64,000 nt of DNA from Siniperca chuatsi. Taxonomy: Eukaryota > Chordata > Actinopteri > Centrarchiformes > Sinipercidae. Where the stretch lies: NCBI RefSeq assembly GCF_020085105.1, contig NC_058052.1, positions 22,325,733 through 22,389,732 of the forward strand, written 5' to 3'. This document shows positions 1-13,100 of the stretch, one piece after another; position 1 is the first letter of the stretch; each line of letters starts with the position of its first letter. Position numbers and translations under genes: made by a program. The notes under the pieces are model-generated. The model was not told the DNA's origin and did no database searches. It saw only the letters and a program-made list of their open reading frames with translations.

Positions 1-3000
1 GACTGAATTCTGTATCTGTGTTGTAGTTACAGAAAATGTGTGAGCCACTTTTAAAAAGGACAAAACTTCACAAAATGGTCAACTACAGTGTAAGATGTGA
101 TACTGCTTTGAATGATGCATTTCACGAGTGTTGGAGTGTTGTGCTGGAAACAAACACAGTTTATGTGAAGAATTTAAATTCCAGCAAGTGGTATTAATTT
201 GGTTTTTGGAGTCAAAAACACCAAAGCTGCAGCAGTACATTAATACAATAGTTATGTCCAAAAATACTACAAGTATTTGAACTCATGATATTCACATGAA
301 TGTCTGTAACTCTGGCTTGGAACAGTTTCAGATTAGTTGAGTATGAAAATTATGTCATAACTTTCATAACAATTATACTGTCACTGAAAACATACAGGTA
401 CAATTTAAAATTAACAACTTTTAAACACATGTCATCTATATTATGCAGAGACCAGTGCATGATCTTAAAAAATGTCCCCATGTATGTCTTCATTTATCTA
501 TTTCCAAGAAAATATAGCACTGACACCAGGAGCCACACGATGAACAGCAGATTGTAAAATGGTCCTTCTACTTGGGTGTTCACCTGTTTTGAGATAAAAG
601 CTTCTGCAGGACAGTGATGATATGTGTTTAAAAGGTACAACTAGCATTGAGATCACTTTTATAAATGCTGCAAATCACAACATGTTTGAAAAGGGTTCTT
701 CAGCCTGATAGCGCATGATAGCTGGGATGTACATTTCTAGGAACAATCACACTGGTTCTTTTGTGCCAACCAAAAACAATCAAACCATGAAAAGAAATTC
801 AGTACAACAGTATTTTTCAAATCACGCGGGAGAACTAACATTGTTACTTACTACTGGCCACTAAAAAAGCAGGATAAAAATAATTAAAAGGACATACCTT
901 CTAAACAATTTTCCCAAACCTAACTGTTGCCCCAAATTGATAATGAAAAGAAAGGTTGGAAAACTCCCAGTACTCATTAATGATCTGTGATACCTAAAGA
1001 ATGCTGTAGCTTTCAAAAAAAAAAAAAATCTAATTTCATTACCAAAACCATTGCATTGCTGGAAGTTAATGTTTTTGTACCAAGACACACTTGGGACTAG
1101 CAGGTGAATTGTGAATGCCGAACACTGACATTCAAACCGTGAATGTGTGTTAACTGCACTGAATCTGTTACAGTACAATGGCAAAAAAAACAAAAAAAAA
1201 AACTAAACAAAACAAAAAAACCCCAAACAAATCCAAACAAACAAACACAGAAACCCTGAACATAAAGATGCATCTGCATGCACAACGTTACAAAAACTTT
1301 GAGGTGAAGTTCAGCAGGTAAGAAACTAAAATCAAATCACACAGGAAACTGAAGGGCACGAACACGGTGTAACCAGGCTAACACACAGTGAAGGCAACTG
1401 ATTTGGGTTTTCAGATTAAAAGAAGAGGTGGCACAAGATAACCATCACCAGCCTGATTTTAAAGCTGAGTGGCACCTGACAGGTCGAGGCCACTATTATC
1501 ATCCAAACATGATTTGGAACAAGGAAAATAAACAACAAAAAAAGAACAAAAAGCACCAGAAAAGAACATTTGCAGTGTCGTCACAGCTGAAAGACAAGCA
1601 GGATCGAACACATGGATGATTCAATGTTTTCAGAGGAAATGGTTGCAAAACACTACTACTCAAATAGTATTTCACCACAGTTTTACTCTTAACACTTGAA
1701 TAAGTGTTTGCATTTAGATTATTGAAGCCAATAGGTAGTTAATGAAGCCTGTTACACCTGTTGTTTAACTTTAGTATACATGGACTACAGAGGATGCACT
1801 CTGTAAAACTGTGATTATTCTGTTACCTGATGAGTTATGAACTGTTCACTGTTCATCTGTTTAGATTCTGTTCTGTTCATCTATAATTTGCAAACATAAT
1901 TGCTTCAAATGGTGCATATTCAATTTCATAGAAAAACTTTTAAAATGTCAGTGTATTGTGAGTTGCTGTGGATAAAAAACATCATCTGAAAATAACAACT
2001 TCCTAAAAACTATGTGGCCTATAATCCAACTGCCCTATGTGTCTTTTTACAAATTAACAAAAAAAATAAAAAATAAGACCTGCATAGCAGCAAACATGTT
2101 ATTTGTCAGGATCAAAGGGTAGTCCAATGGTACGTTAGACGGTGAAGAGAAGATAACTGCAATCACTTGAGTTTGTCAATAAGACGTTCAGAATACTTGT
2201 GTAACATTCAACTAGCTGATAAGGTTTTTCCCCTTGTTATTATACTGTAGGTGAAATTTTACAATTTCCAAGGTCCTGTCAAGAAAATCCCCAGTGCTGA
2301 ACTAACACTCGTATATCAGGCTCAGAAACACAGATTACTAACCGACCCAAAAGTGTTGGTAGTGATGGTTTGGAGGTATTTTAACAACAAATAGTCTAGA
2401 GTACAAAAACTGAGCGATGGAGGTGAATTACACAATGAGTGATTCCAAAAAGGGAAAGAGCACAGTTTCTCTGCTGGAGAGTAAAGGCATGTAGACAGTG
2501 GTACTAAATATACAAAGCAGTGGACAGTGGAGATTGCACCGTCCAGCTTTATAGTTCAGCTGCTTTGACATTAAACAGAGATGAAAGGCTGTAAAGGTCA
2601 AGGCTGGGAGGAGGGGGCATTATCATGACATTACAGGAAACTATACACTTGTGGTACATGTTTCTCAAAACAGCTATGATCTAATAATTCTATAATTCAC
2701 TGACGGTGACTAGAACGCTCACTGATGATGAAGCCTCTTTACAGCTGTCATTGCCATGCATAATAAATTACAAGCGAACCCTGCCTGTAGGATGAGGTGT
2801 GCATGTAATTTACAATTCCAACTTCCCCCCAAATTACTGCAGATCAGGTAAGATTCCGTGAAAAACTGGCAGAAAGACACTCTCCACTCCATTATTACAG
2901 GAAATTCAGGCAAGCAAGAGGGGTTTCCATCCTAGAATCTCAGGCCATGGCTTCACTAAAATTTGAAAGATCCACACTAGCATTTTAAAGTATTCAGTAA

Positions 3001-3486
3001 ATACACAATACATTTTTTTTTTTTTTTTTTACATCGCTTAAATATCTTCTAGGGTGCACATGCTAGTGTGGGTATTGACTCAAATCAGGACAAACGGAAC
3101 AGTATTGTTCTTAGACAGAGGCATGCAAACTGTGCATCTGAGAGATAAATGAGGCCATTTCCTTATCTAGAGCTATTAAAGTCTTGCTTGTGTCACAACT
3201 TGGTTTGCATAAGTGCAATTAAATCACTTCTGCCAATTGCCCTTCAAACACAAGCTTAGTCAATCTGGATGTGGGCATGTTCCATACTACAGGTTGGTGT
3301 ATTTTACATGAGTGGCGATTTTTGGCAAAAAGCACCTTAGTCCCCCTTGTCTCCCCAAAAGGTGACAACGTTCTTCTACATCTACATCAACTATTTTTAT
3401 GCCAGGATTCACATGGAGCAAATTTCATCTCAGTTTGCATTAGCTCAGCCTGAACGCCTCATTAAATCACACTGCAACATCCAAAC

Positions 3487-3575
3487 AAGGCAGCAGGGTG
3501 GCAGAGCTACAGGTTGAGGAATCAGGCCTCCACCCTGCTGAAGTGTCCTTGAGACACTGAGAGACAGGGAAGAGG
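3487..3575 (+). mobile_element. Fragment of a tRNA-derived SINE
   Basis: The stretch has the layout of a common teleost SINE: a degenerate tRNA-like head (GGTGGCAGAGCTACAGGTTG, then GAATCAGGCC) followed by the body GAAGTGTCCTTGAGACACTG. Part of the body (usually CTTGAGCAAGACACTGAACC) is deleted. It is truncated and inactive. The family assignment is from memory of teleost repeats, not a database match. Confidence 0.45.
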
Positions 3576-4733
3576 AAAAAGAGAAAGAGAAAAAGAAGAT
3601 TCCCTACATAGATAAAAAAACAAAAAAAAAAACAAAAACAAACAAAAAACCCATCCCATAGTATTTTACAAATCACAAACACAGGTCGCTGAGCCAGACT
3701 GGATCCTGACTGTAGTTGCAGTGATGCTAGTCAACAGAAATCAACTATGCAGACACAGCTGTAGGAAGACAATGACTTGGTCCCGTCATCTAACACTAAA
3801 CTCAACAGGTTAGGTATGCATGCATGGCAATATGGTGTTGTTAATGTTTTTTTACATGTAGGCAGACGGAGAAGAAAAACAAACAAAAAGCAAAGGCCAT
3901 GTGCAGTGGAGCAATAGAAAGAATTAAAGACTGTTTTTCTGCTTCCCATCTGAGCTGATGGAGGCAGGTGTCATACGAATCTCATCAGGATTTGGCTTCA
4001 GTGCACTCCTTAGAAGACTGTAGCATGGTGGGCAACTTTTTGTGCAACAGACAGGCAACAACAAAATGCCTCCCAACGCTTAGCTACTGCCACAACTGCT
4101 GTCCAGCTGCAGTACGGAGCTGGGTGACCACTAACTGTAGTCTTGATGGTTTTACAGCATCAGTAACAACCAGAAGTTAACATTACAGAAAGGTTCAGCT
4201 AAAACTGTCCGTCTACACTCTGACAGATGAAGGCAGGAGGCATTGGTTGTCAAATATTGTTTCTGTGGTTGAAGAAAAGGAATTTTCTTGAGTCCCTGGT
4301 GGTAAAAATGCCCAATTACTCATTCAAGAGTAACGTCATTTCTGTGCTGACATCCTATCTTAAAGAACTGTTGCACAAAGAGTCACCGGGGGCAACACAG
4401 CATCCAGGACGTAATGCTACAGTAGCTATTCACACAAACACACACAATAACAAAAAACACTAAAGTACTCTGTGTCTCTGTGCTTCCTGACACAGGACTG
4501 ATTACAGGAATCAACAGAGGTGATTATAGGAAACCATAAATTAAAGATTACAATATTAAAACCTCTATGATAGGGGGACTCTGTTTGGGAAATTTAGGAG
4601 ATGAATGTTAGAGGTTATCATTATTTACAAGTGTTAAATTATTAAAATGGCTTTTCTCAGTTTCTGTGTCCGTCTCTTAGTGTTCCTTTAGCAGCCTCTG
4701 TGAAGGGGACCTTCCAGCAGCTTCAAAAGGTGA

Positions 4734-4814
4734 TGACGTCACAGCATCGAGAGTTGATGACATCACAGCGTTCAGGGGTGGATGACATCATCTTGTCGAG
4801 GGTCGATGATGTCA
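4734..4814. repeat. Four tandem 24-25 bp units with CRE-like cores, start of pank1 3' UTR
   Basis: Cores at 4734-4741 (TGACGTCA, perfect CRE), 4758-4765 and 4783-4790 (both TGACATCA) and 4807-4814 (TGATGTCA) are spaced 24, 25 and 24 bp. The last core is 15 bp from the pank1 stop codon, so in the transcript this is the first part of the 3' UTR. Each core is a perfect or near-perfect palindrome. It may be a plain minisatellite, or a cluster of CREB/ATF-like sites. Confidence 0.7.
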
Positions 4815-4828
4815 CGACACAATTTCCT

Positions 4829-7198
4829 TCACGGGTCCTCTGTTGTCTTGAGCAGCTCCATCAGCGCCCCGACAGCTCCAAAATAACCCTGGTGCAAACA
4901 CAAATACACACACACATACACTTTTCACACACACTATGTCATGAGTTTTACTGAGTGTTTTTATGTGCTTCCTGGAATGATATTTGGTTTTGTTTGATTT
5001 AGTTTAGTCCTGCACTAAGCTCAAGCTTTAGAAACAGGAGGTTTGAGTCGTCCTCCTGACTTCCTTCAGGTCTGACAGGTCTGAGGTCCACAGCTTGGTT
5101 AAATTCTACATCCTACAGTTTATTAGTCGAGTGCTCACCTCGTGTTCCAGGAAGAGGGCTCTTAATTGTCCTTTAGACCAGAAGTCCATGGCATAGGCTA
5201 GCAGTTTTGTGGACAGTGTGTTGATACGAAGGAAGTTTCCAACAAACACCACACGCTCGATTTTCTGATATGAAGAGAGATGTAAAAAAATTATGTGTGT
5301 GACAACTTTGTCAAATGCGATAACAATAACATAAATCCTCATTTGAAAATATGAAAGGCCGGGGTGCCTGTAATCTCTCTACCATCGACTCTAATAAAGG
5401 AATAAAATGCCCCCAAAAATAATAATAAACGTAAATGTGAAAGGCCAAATGTTGCTCCATACATTTAGACTACACTGATCACACCAAACAATGGTCTGTC
5501 ACAAAATAAACAAGTGCCTAAGGTCATGACAGATGTCATTAATTCATTTTTTATGTGAAACAGAGCATTAACTGTGGGCAAAATGCAACACCTCTTCCAA
5601 ACCACATGGTGGTGCTGGAGAGCTGATAAACTGGTTCCCAGTAAATCTCTTGCTTTACTATGGAAAAGACCTTATGGTCTTTATTACTGGTGGGGTAACC
5701 TTCAGTATCACTAACAAATCAGCTACCAACCAAATGATTAAATTTGGTATTACACCAATAGCAATGAAGCCGGAAAAAAATCCTAAAACTGCTAAATGCT
5801 GCTTCACCTTTTCTTGTGTGTCATGGAAATCAAATACTGTAAAATAAGAAAGACAGTGACAGTGGAAGCTTTACATTTGCAAATTAATACTTATATTTCA
5901 CCTCCAGTTTGACATCCACAGTGGGAAATAACAATCACACTGAAAGAGTAGTCTCCGCATGTTTGACAATGGATTATGTTAATCTAATATTTGGCAAAAG
6001 TCCAAAATTACGAGAAACAGCCACAGTGGTTAGTGAAAAAAATGTTGTTTTCTGCTGTTAAGATGATTGTTTGAGGCAGAGGTTATCTTCATGTTGTAAA
6101 CTGCATTGTGCAATTTTATCATTCTGACCGTGCACTTAGAACAAGGTGAGTGTGTGTTTACATGTGTGTGTGTTAAAGCTTGGCTAGACCAGTACACTGA
6201 TCTGTCTATATAATGGGCAAATACAGGACTTACTGGTATCCAATTATCAGGTCGTCATCCCCTGATAGGATGGAAGTCCCTCCCTGTCCACAGCCAGAGG
6301 AAAACACTAGTAGAAAATACTTAATAATTATTAATAATTAATTAATTAATTAATAATTCATATGTATTTATTTAACTGCTGACTTATGTCTTTTGAAGAC
6401 TAATTATTTGGTTTAAAGGCTAATTTTAGAATTTTAGTGTCTACATTTTATCCCTAAAACCATTAAACGGAATCATTTTCTTACATCAACGAAATATCAA
6501 TATCAGCCCTCAACGCTACTGTTGGTGGACATGTGTGTGCGTCTTCGCTGCAGCTCTGTGTGCAGTGATAGCCCTGTACAATGCTGCTTGATCGCCATGC
6601 CACAAGGCAACACTGTAAAGAAGCTCACAGCACACAGAAAGACTCTGAGCTGATCCTTCACTCCACAAAATACCTAGTTTAAGTTTGGCTGCTGCTACTG
6701 AAAAACTTTCAAATCCAGCTTTAGCAGTTGCTCCATTTTTGTTTCATTTATACTATTTAGAACCTATTTTTGGTTGTTTCCGTTCTTAAAACCATGTAGT
6801 ACAACTAGCAAATCAGTTTTTATGTTAAAAATAAATAAATAAATTCATGACTTTAATCAATTTGCCTGTCCTGACAGCTGGCACTAAACCATTAATACAA
6901 ACCGGGGTAGAAATAATGCACAGACACAAATTGTGAATGTACATTTGTATTTGCCGGTGCATCTGTGTTTTTAACAAGCATGAATTCGGTTCACTTTATG
7001 TTGTTAGTCATGCTGAGCGCCTAGAAAAGCTCTATCTTAGGCATGTGTGTTACTGACACAGGAGGTATGTCTACTATAAATCCCATATCATTAGTCATGC
7101 TGACTAGTATAAGTATTTCAACTCATGTGTTTGTATGGAAGTATTACATAAACCACACATGCCTGTTGTGGATATGTTGGATGATAGTGACCAGGATC

Positions 7199-7273
<75 letters not shown>

Positions 7274-9912
7274 TGCGTGCGAGTAAATGTGTACCTCGTT
7301 GACAGCACACATCCGTGCTATAGATCCTATGTTATTAGTGATGGTGACCAGTGTGGCTCTGGCTAGGTCTTCCTTACTGATGCTGTCTCGCTTCTCTTTG
7401 CCCATCATGTGACCAAAACTGTAAAACAGACCATAGGAAACACAACATCTGTCATTTTACATGTAAACATATACACACAGTCTTTCCTCGTGGGTACTAT
7501 TCAAGTTTGATGAACCCTTAACAAATTAAATGAAAAAGAGAAAAACAAACAGGCACAGGACATGAGCCTCTGTAAATGTCACAATAACCTTCAGAACAAC
7601 AGTAAACAAGGGTTGTTTGTCAGTGCGTGTGTGTAGAGTGTGTTTTGTTTTAATACATGGCAGAATGGAACACCATAACAAGAAAAAGTGATTATAATCT
7701 GTGATAAAACCTGTTTTTCACATTGTTTTATGGATCAACCTTTGAACACAGAGCTGCAGGTTTACTGTATGCATGATAAACCCAGATTAGCAAGTAAAGG
7801 TCTGAGCGTGTGAATGAGTTAGTGTGTGTGTACCTTATGCTTACCTGTCAGCTATTATTTCATACACCATTTGCTGGTATGTGTGTGTCTTTTGTATTTC
7901 TGTTAGGTCTGCGTGTGTTTGTGCAGCCATACATTCATACAGAGCATGAAACTGCACTGCATTCACACACAAATTAAACCCTGCTAAGTCATTTTGGATA
8001 ACTCATGTTCTCACCATTATGAGCAATTTCCTAATTAATGTGAACAAATAAATCAGTGATTTCAGCCATCTTCACCTTTTGCACATTTTCATTCATGCAA
8101 AACAACTTCAAGTTCAAACTTCATTGATTTAGGGCTTACGGTGGACTTTAGTGTAACAAACTAGTTTAGTCTTTATTATTGTTTTTGAGTTTTGAATTCA
8201 CTTTGGCCAAACAGATAGCATTATGCAAAATATACCTGTGAAAAGGCTGCTTCCCAAAAATAACATTCTTCGTTCAAAAGGAATTTAGCCGACTTCACTA
8301 GCTTACAGCACCGAAGCACAGAGCATCGGAACAGCCAACAGAAACGAGTCACATTGCTCTGCATCGCTCTGCCCTCAGTTTACATCACTCTTCTCTATTT
8401 ACATTAGAGTTAGTGTTTTGTAGCACAGTAATTTTGTGACAAGAGTAGGTTTGCAAAGGTTTATAGCCTGTCATGTCGTTATCCCGCATTGCTCTGTGTA
8501 CAATGACGCAGCAAAAAAAAGTGCAAAGATTCGACATGTTGTGGTTCAACTCGACTTGTGATTTGAGTCATTGATGTTTAAGGGCCAACCCCAATTTACG
8601 CACAAGAATTTCAAAAGCTGTGATTCAAGAGGGTTTTAATGTTAGAAAGAAACTATTGACAAGGACACTGATTTCATCAATATACTGACAGGCGGGATGC
8701 TTTGACTTTAGAAAGGATTTGCTCTTAATGGTGCACAAAGAGTTCATTCTTCATCATCACATACTACAGGCCTGCGAGTTTCCCAGTATAATCACAAACT
8801 TTTCATTAATGGCCCTTGATGCATTTAGCATTCAGAGGATTAAGTTTCTTGATGAAGTGAACTGTGGCAACGTTGTGGACCTTCAGGTGACTAAGCCCTC
8901 ATCACACTCACCTGGATGCGACAGCGGAGCCCTGTAAGCCAAAGCGCTCGTAGTCTCCTCCGTAGATATCTTTCACTAGTTTGTCCACGTTGGTAGAGTC
9001 GCCCTTGCTGGCCATTTCCAACGCCTCCTCAAACGTCTCGCAGCCCGTCAGCAGACAGCAAAGGCCCAGGAATGTACCACCTCCCAGACTGAAAGTAAGA
9101 GAGAAAGAGGATAAAGCAGGAGGTAAGAGTGTGAAGGAGACAATAACAGAGGTAAAGAGGAGGAAAAAAAAGAAAATGATGAGGTTGGAGAAGGAAGTGA
9201 ATAAGATATGAAGAGTTAAAATAAGAGGCGAGAGGCATGAGGTGTGAAAAGTGTGAAAGGAAAGAGAGAAAGTTAAAAGAGGGGAATGAAGAAGAGAGGA
9301 AGGAGTAGATGGGGAAGAAGGGAATAAATGTGGAAAAAGAAAGAGGCAATAGGAGAGGTGAGGAGAGAGAAAACAAATGGTACTGAAGATGTTATTGTTT
9401 GCTGTCTGAAATGAATATGCAATAGTTTTCTTTACTACATAAAGTTTCCATCTACTTCTGTCCTCAGCTCTAAAATCTCTTACGTCACCATTCAAGTGTC
9501 ACAGGAGTTCTGTTTGGGAAATGCAGACCAGACCTCTAACCTCTGGACAAGTTTTAATTCTTGTATCATGAGTTTTATAAGCAGCCAGCAGAATAAACGT
9601 CTCCCGCTGTTGGCTTCAACTGTAAAATGTGATGCAAATACACTCGAAAATATACATCTGGGTGGATGGATAAGGGAAAAGAAATGATTATGTAAAAGAA
9701 ATAAAAAGATAAGGAGAGGGAATAAACAGGATGAAAGGCATTCACACAAAAATTGTAAATGTGAGTCTACAGAAAAGATTAAAAATCAAACCAGACACAC
9801 ACACTTAACACCAATCCGTTGACTTGACCTCACTATTCACACCCACAACATCTAAGTTTGGTTTGCTCATGTTTTCCTCTTCCTGGAGCAGTGTGAAAGA
9901 TTGAAATGGAAG

Positions 9913-9996
<84 letters not shown>

Positions 9997-10093
9997 GTCA
10001 TGGTGAGCAGCAGCAATGAGACGCACTTGCCATTTATAGAATAAAGAAGTAACAAATGGCCGGTGGTTTATTATGACAGCGCTTATGTACATG

Positions 10094-10138
<45 letters not shown>

Positions 10139-13100
10139 GCTGACTGACTGACTGACTGACTGACTGAGCTGTGGTTGGCTCGACTAGTTTAATGGGTGAA
10201 CTAAGTTGTGACAGATCATGAGGAGGCTCGTACAAATGTTACATAAAATGTAAATGTATATGTAAAATAACTTGTATGTTCTGTCTGGGAGAGACTTTAT
10301 TTTATTTTCCCACTGTTTTCAGCAGTTCACTATCTAATTGCAATCTAGTCCTACTGTTACACAAGTACTAAGGTACACAAGGTGATCGTAGATACAGAAT
10401 GGATGGAATTCAAACAACTGATTCTGGCCTATCTGGCAGATCTACTGAGGCTATAAAAAGTATTCAGCCATCTTCACCTTTCGCACATGCAAAACAACAA
10501 CAATTCATGCAAAACAACTTCAAGTTCAAACTTTAGGGCTTACGGTGGACTTTAGTGTAACAAACTAGTTTAGTCTTTATTATTGTTTTTGAGTTTTGAA
10601 TTCACTTTGGCCAATATATGTATAATGATAACATTATGCAAAATATACCTGTGAAAAGGCTGCTTCCCTCCCTTTTCACTAGGCCCCGTTTCCCAACATT
10701 AACATTCTTAATTCTTAACCAGATTTAGCTTTTTTGTCACTGGGCCTCATGCAAGAACCACTCATACGAATATATTTGTTCTTAAAGTGGCAGATACGAG
10801 TGATTTCACCTTAGGTGAATTTACGAGTGGTCCAGACCTGTCGTTCGAGTCATTTACATATAGTCTGCCTTTCTCCAGAGGGGGAAAAACACTTGTTTTA
10901 CGTAAGAATCATAATGCTTTGATCTGAATGAATTTGGAGTTGAAATATGATACTGAACCAACTAAAACAAACTTAATGCAAAATTGTATTATGTTCACCA
11001 GATCATTTTTTCCTCCTCACCTGGTCCCAGTCACCCGTTTGTAGTTGTTCTCAGAGTACACGGCCAGTATGGAGACCCCGGAGCCGATGTTGACCAGCAG
11101 CATGGGGAAGGGGTTGTCCAGGGTGCAGGGCTTCTTCACGCAGCTCTGGGTGTCTGATGGGTTCTGGAAGTAGTAGCACTCTGGGTGTCCATTGAAGCCC
11201 ACCCGGTCGGCGTACAGCAGGCCGTGGATCAGGCAGTCCAGCTCGTCAAGCTTCAGCAGCTCCAGGTCGGCCATCTGCAGCACAAATGGAGGAGGGTTAA
11301 AATATTGAGAGGACACTATTTTGGCTGTCAAAGGGGTTTTAACTGTTCAAGATGATTTAAAGTAAAAGATTATCACATTCCTTGGAAGCATCGATGTGTC
11401 AGTTTTATGAAGCTAAAATGATTTTCAAAGTACTTAAAGACTCAAGTGTGCGCAAGGTCTTGGTTCAGCTCAGTTCATGCTGCAGTGCCCAGGGAGAGTC
11501 CATTGATCCTACTGCACTGCACAAGGGGTCAATGAACTCAGGTAAACACTGAGACAGCCGGATATCAAAGGCACTTCAAGTGATGTTCAAGGATTTAAAA
11601 ATCACCAGAAAATGCAGAAATGTATGGATAGCCTCAATCAACTGCAAACACATCAAGGCAGAGAGAAATTTCTGCTCAAATCAGATTACAACTGGTGAAA
11701 ACTTTAATTCTATATACTGTAAATGTGACACAAGTGTTTTCATGGCCTAGTTAGCATGATCAGTAACTGGAGCTGAAATTACAGATTATTTTTCGATATT
11801 GATTAATGTGCCGATTATTTTCTCAGTTAATCTTTGGGCAATAGAAAACCGTGAAATATGCCTGTTGTAATTTTCTTGAGCTCAAAGTGATGTCATTAAA
11901 CGTCTTGTTTAAAATGATGCATGATTTATGATTAATCAATCATCAAAATAGTTGCAGATTAATTTTCCATGGATCAACTAATTAATCAACTAATCGTTGA
12001 TAGAGCTGCAGCTCTATCAGTAACCAAATGTTCGCAGTGAGAAAGATTCAGATTTTGACATTTTTGACTTAACGCTAATCAGACATTTTCTCTAGCCATA
12101 CACTGACCGTTCTGAAGTCATTCTCGAACTTGTACGCTCCGCCTCCGGTGGCGCAGAGTGTTGTGTGCAGGCTGGAGAAGTTCTTGTCGCGACCCATCTG
12201 GATGAAACGGGGCATGGCCTGTGTTGGGAAGCGGATGAAGTGCAGGTTCCCCGTCCTGCCACACATGGTCAGGTTCCTCAGCTCCAGGTGGACGTCACGG
12301 ACGCCTGTTTTACCTGAATGAGGGAAGAACAATTTTTACAATATAGGATAGATTCTGGGCCGACTCATGTCGATTTAGGAATTGGGTAACAATGTATTTG
12401 GATAGTCCGCCTACATATAGTTTATAGAGTATTTGTAACATTTCAAATGTTTCGCTTTGTCTGTAGATGTTTAACAGATTATCAATATAATAGTATATAT
12501 GACAATTCATGGACATACGCTAACCAAGATGCTTTTTGTGCCTATACCTAACCAAACCTTAACCACAGCGGTGTAATTTCAGAAAACGGTTTGATTTGTG
12601 AAACTGTTGAATTGTTGAATCTCAACTAATAAGCTGTTGAAATGTTCCAAATACTCTCTGTAAGCATTATCCAAATAAAGTGGTACCAGTTGAATGTAGA
12701 TGTGAATAATCTGGTTTCTATAACTGAACAATCTCATGCATTACATTAGTTACACACACTAGTATACACACAAGTATATCCTGGTATCTTCTTGTAAAGT
12801 GTGCTTGACCTGACTTTCCCTATCTTAGATACAGATACCAGTATGTGGGTGTGACCACCGTGTGTGGGTAGACATACCATAAGCCACGTTTGAGGTGAGG
12901 TAGCGGCGAATGGACTTGAGGTTTTCCACTTCCTCCTGTTCTTCCTCTGCAGTTATATCGACTGGCTCAAAGTACACCAACTTGACCAAGGTGCCACCGA
13001 TGTCCATACCAAACCAGGGGAAGGCTGGAGAGAAGAAAATTGTAATTAACGTCTTTACATTTAAAAACAAAACATAATACAGATCAAAATGACAAAACCC

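Larger units (their letters stand above)
1..4828 (-). other. pank1 3' UTR and/or downstream flank, no coding sequence seen
   Basis: No open reading frame resembles a known protein in this stretch. It would begin with the pank1 3' UTR, but I found no convincing AATAAA on the minus strand close to the stop, so the polyadenylation site is not placed. It contains an A-rich run (about 1185-1250), a T run (3014-3030), a C/A-rich tract near 3620-3650, a SINE-like fragment near 3487, and the four CRE-like units near its right end. The short ORFs here look random. Confidence 0.5.

Noticed and set aside
7043-7408. ORFs with long Val-Cys or His-Thr repeats around the GT microsatellite, on both strands
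   Set aside because: They are translations of the dinucleotide repeat and overlap real pank1 exon 6 on the minus strand.
8908-9495. 195-codon minus-strand ORF taken whole as one protein
   Set aside because: Only the last 59 codons (from 9088) are pank1 exon 5; the upstream hydrophobic part is translation of the intronic pyrimidine tract.
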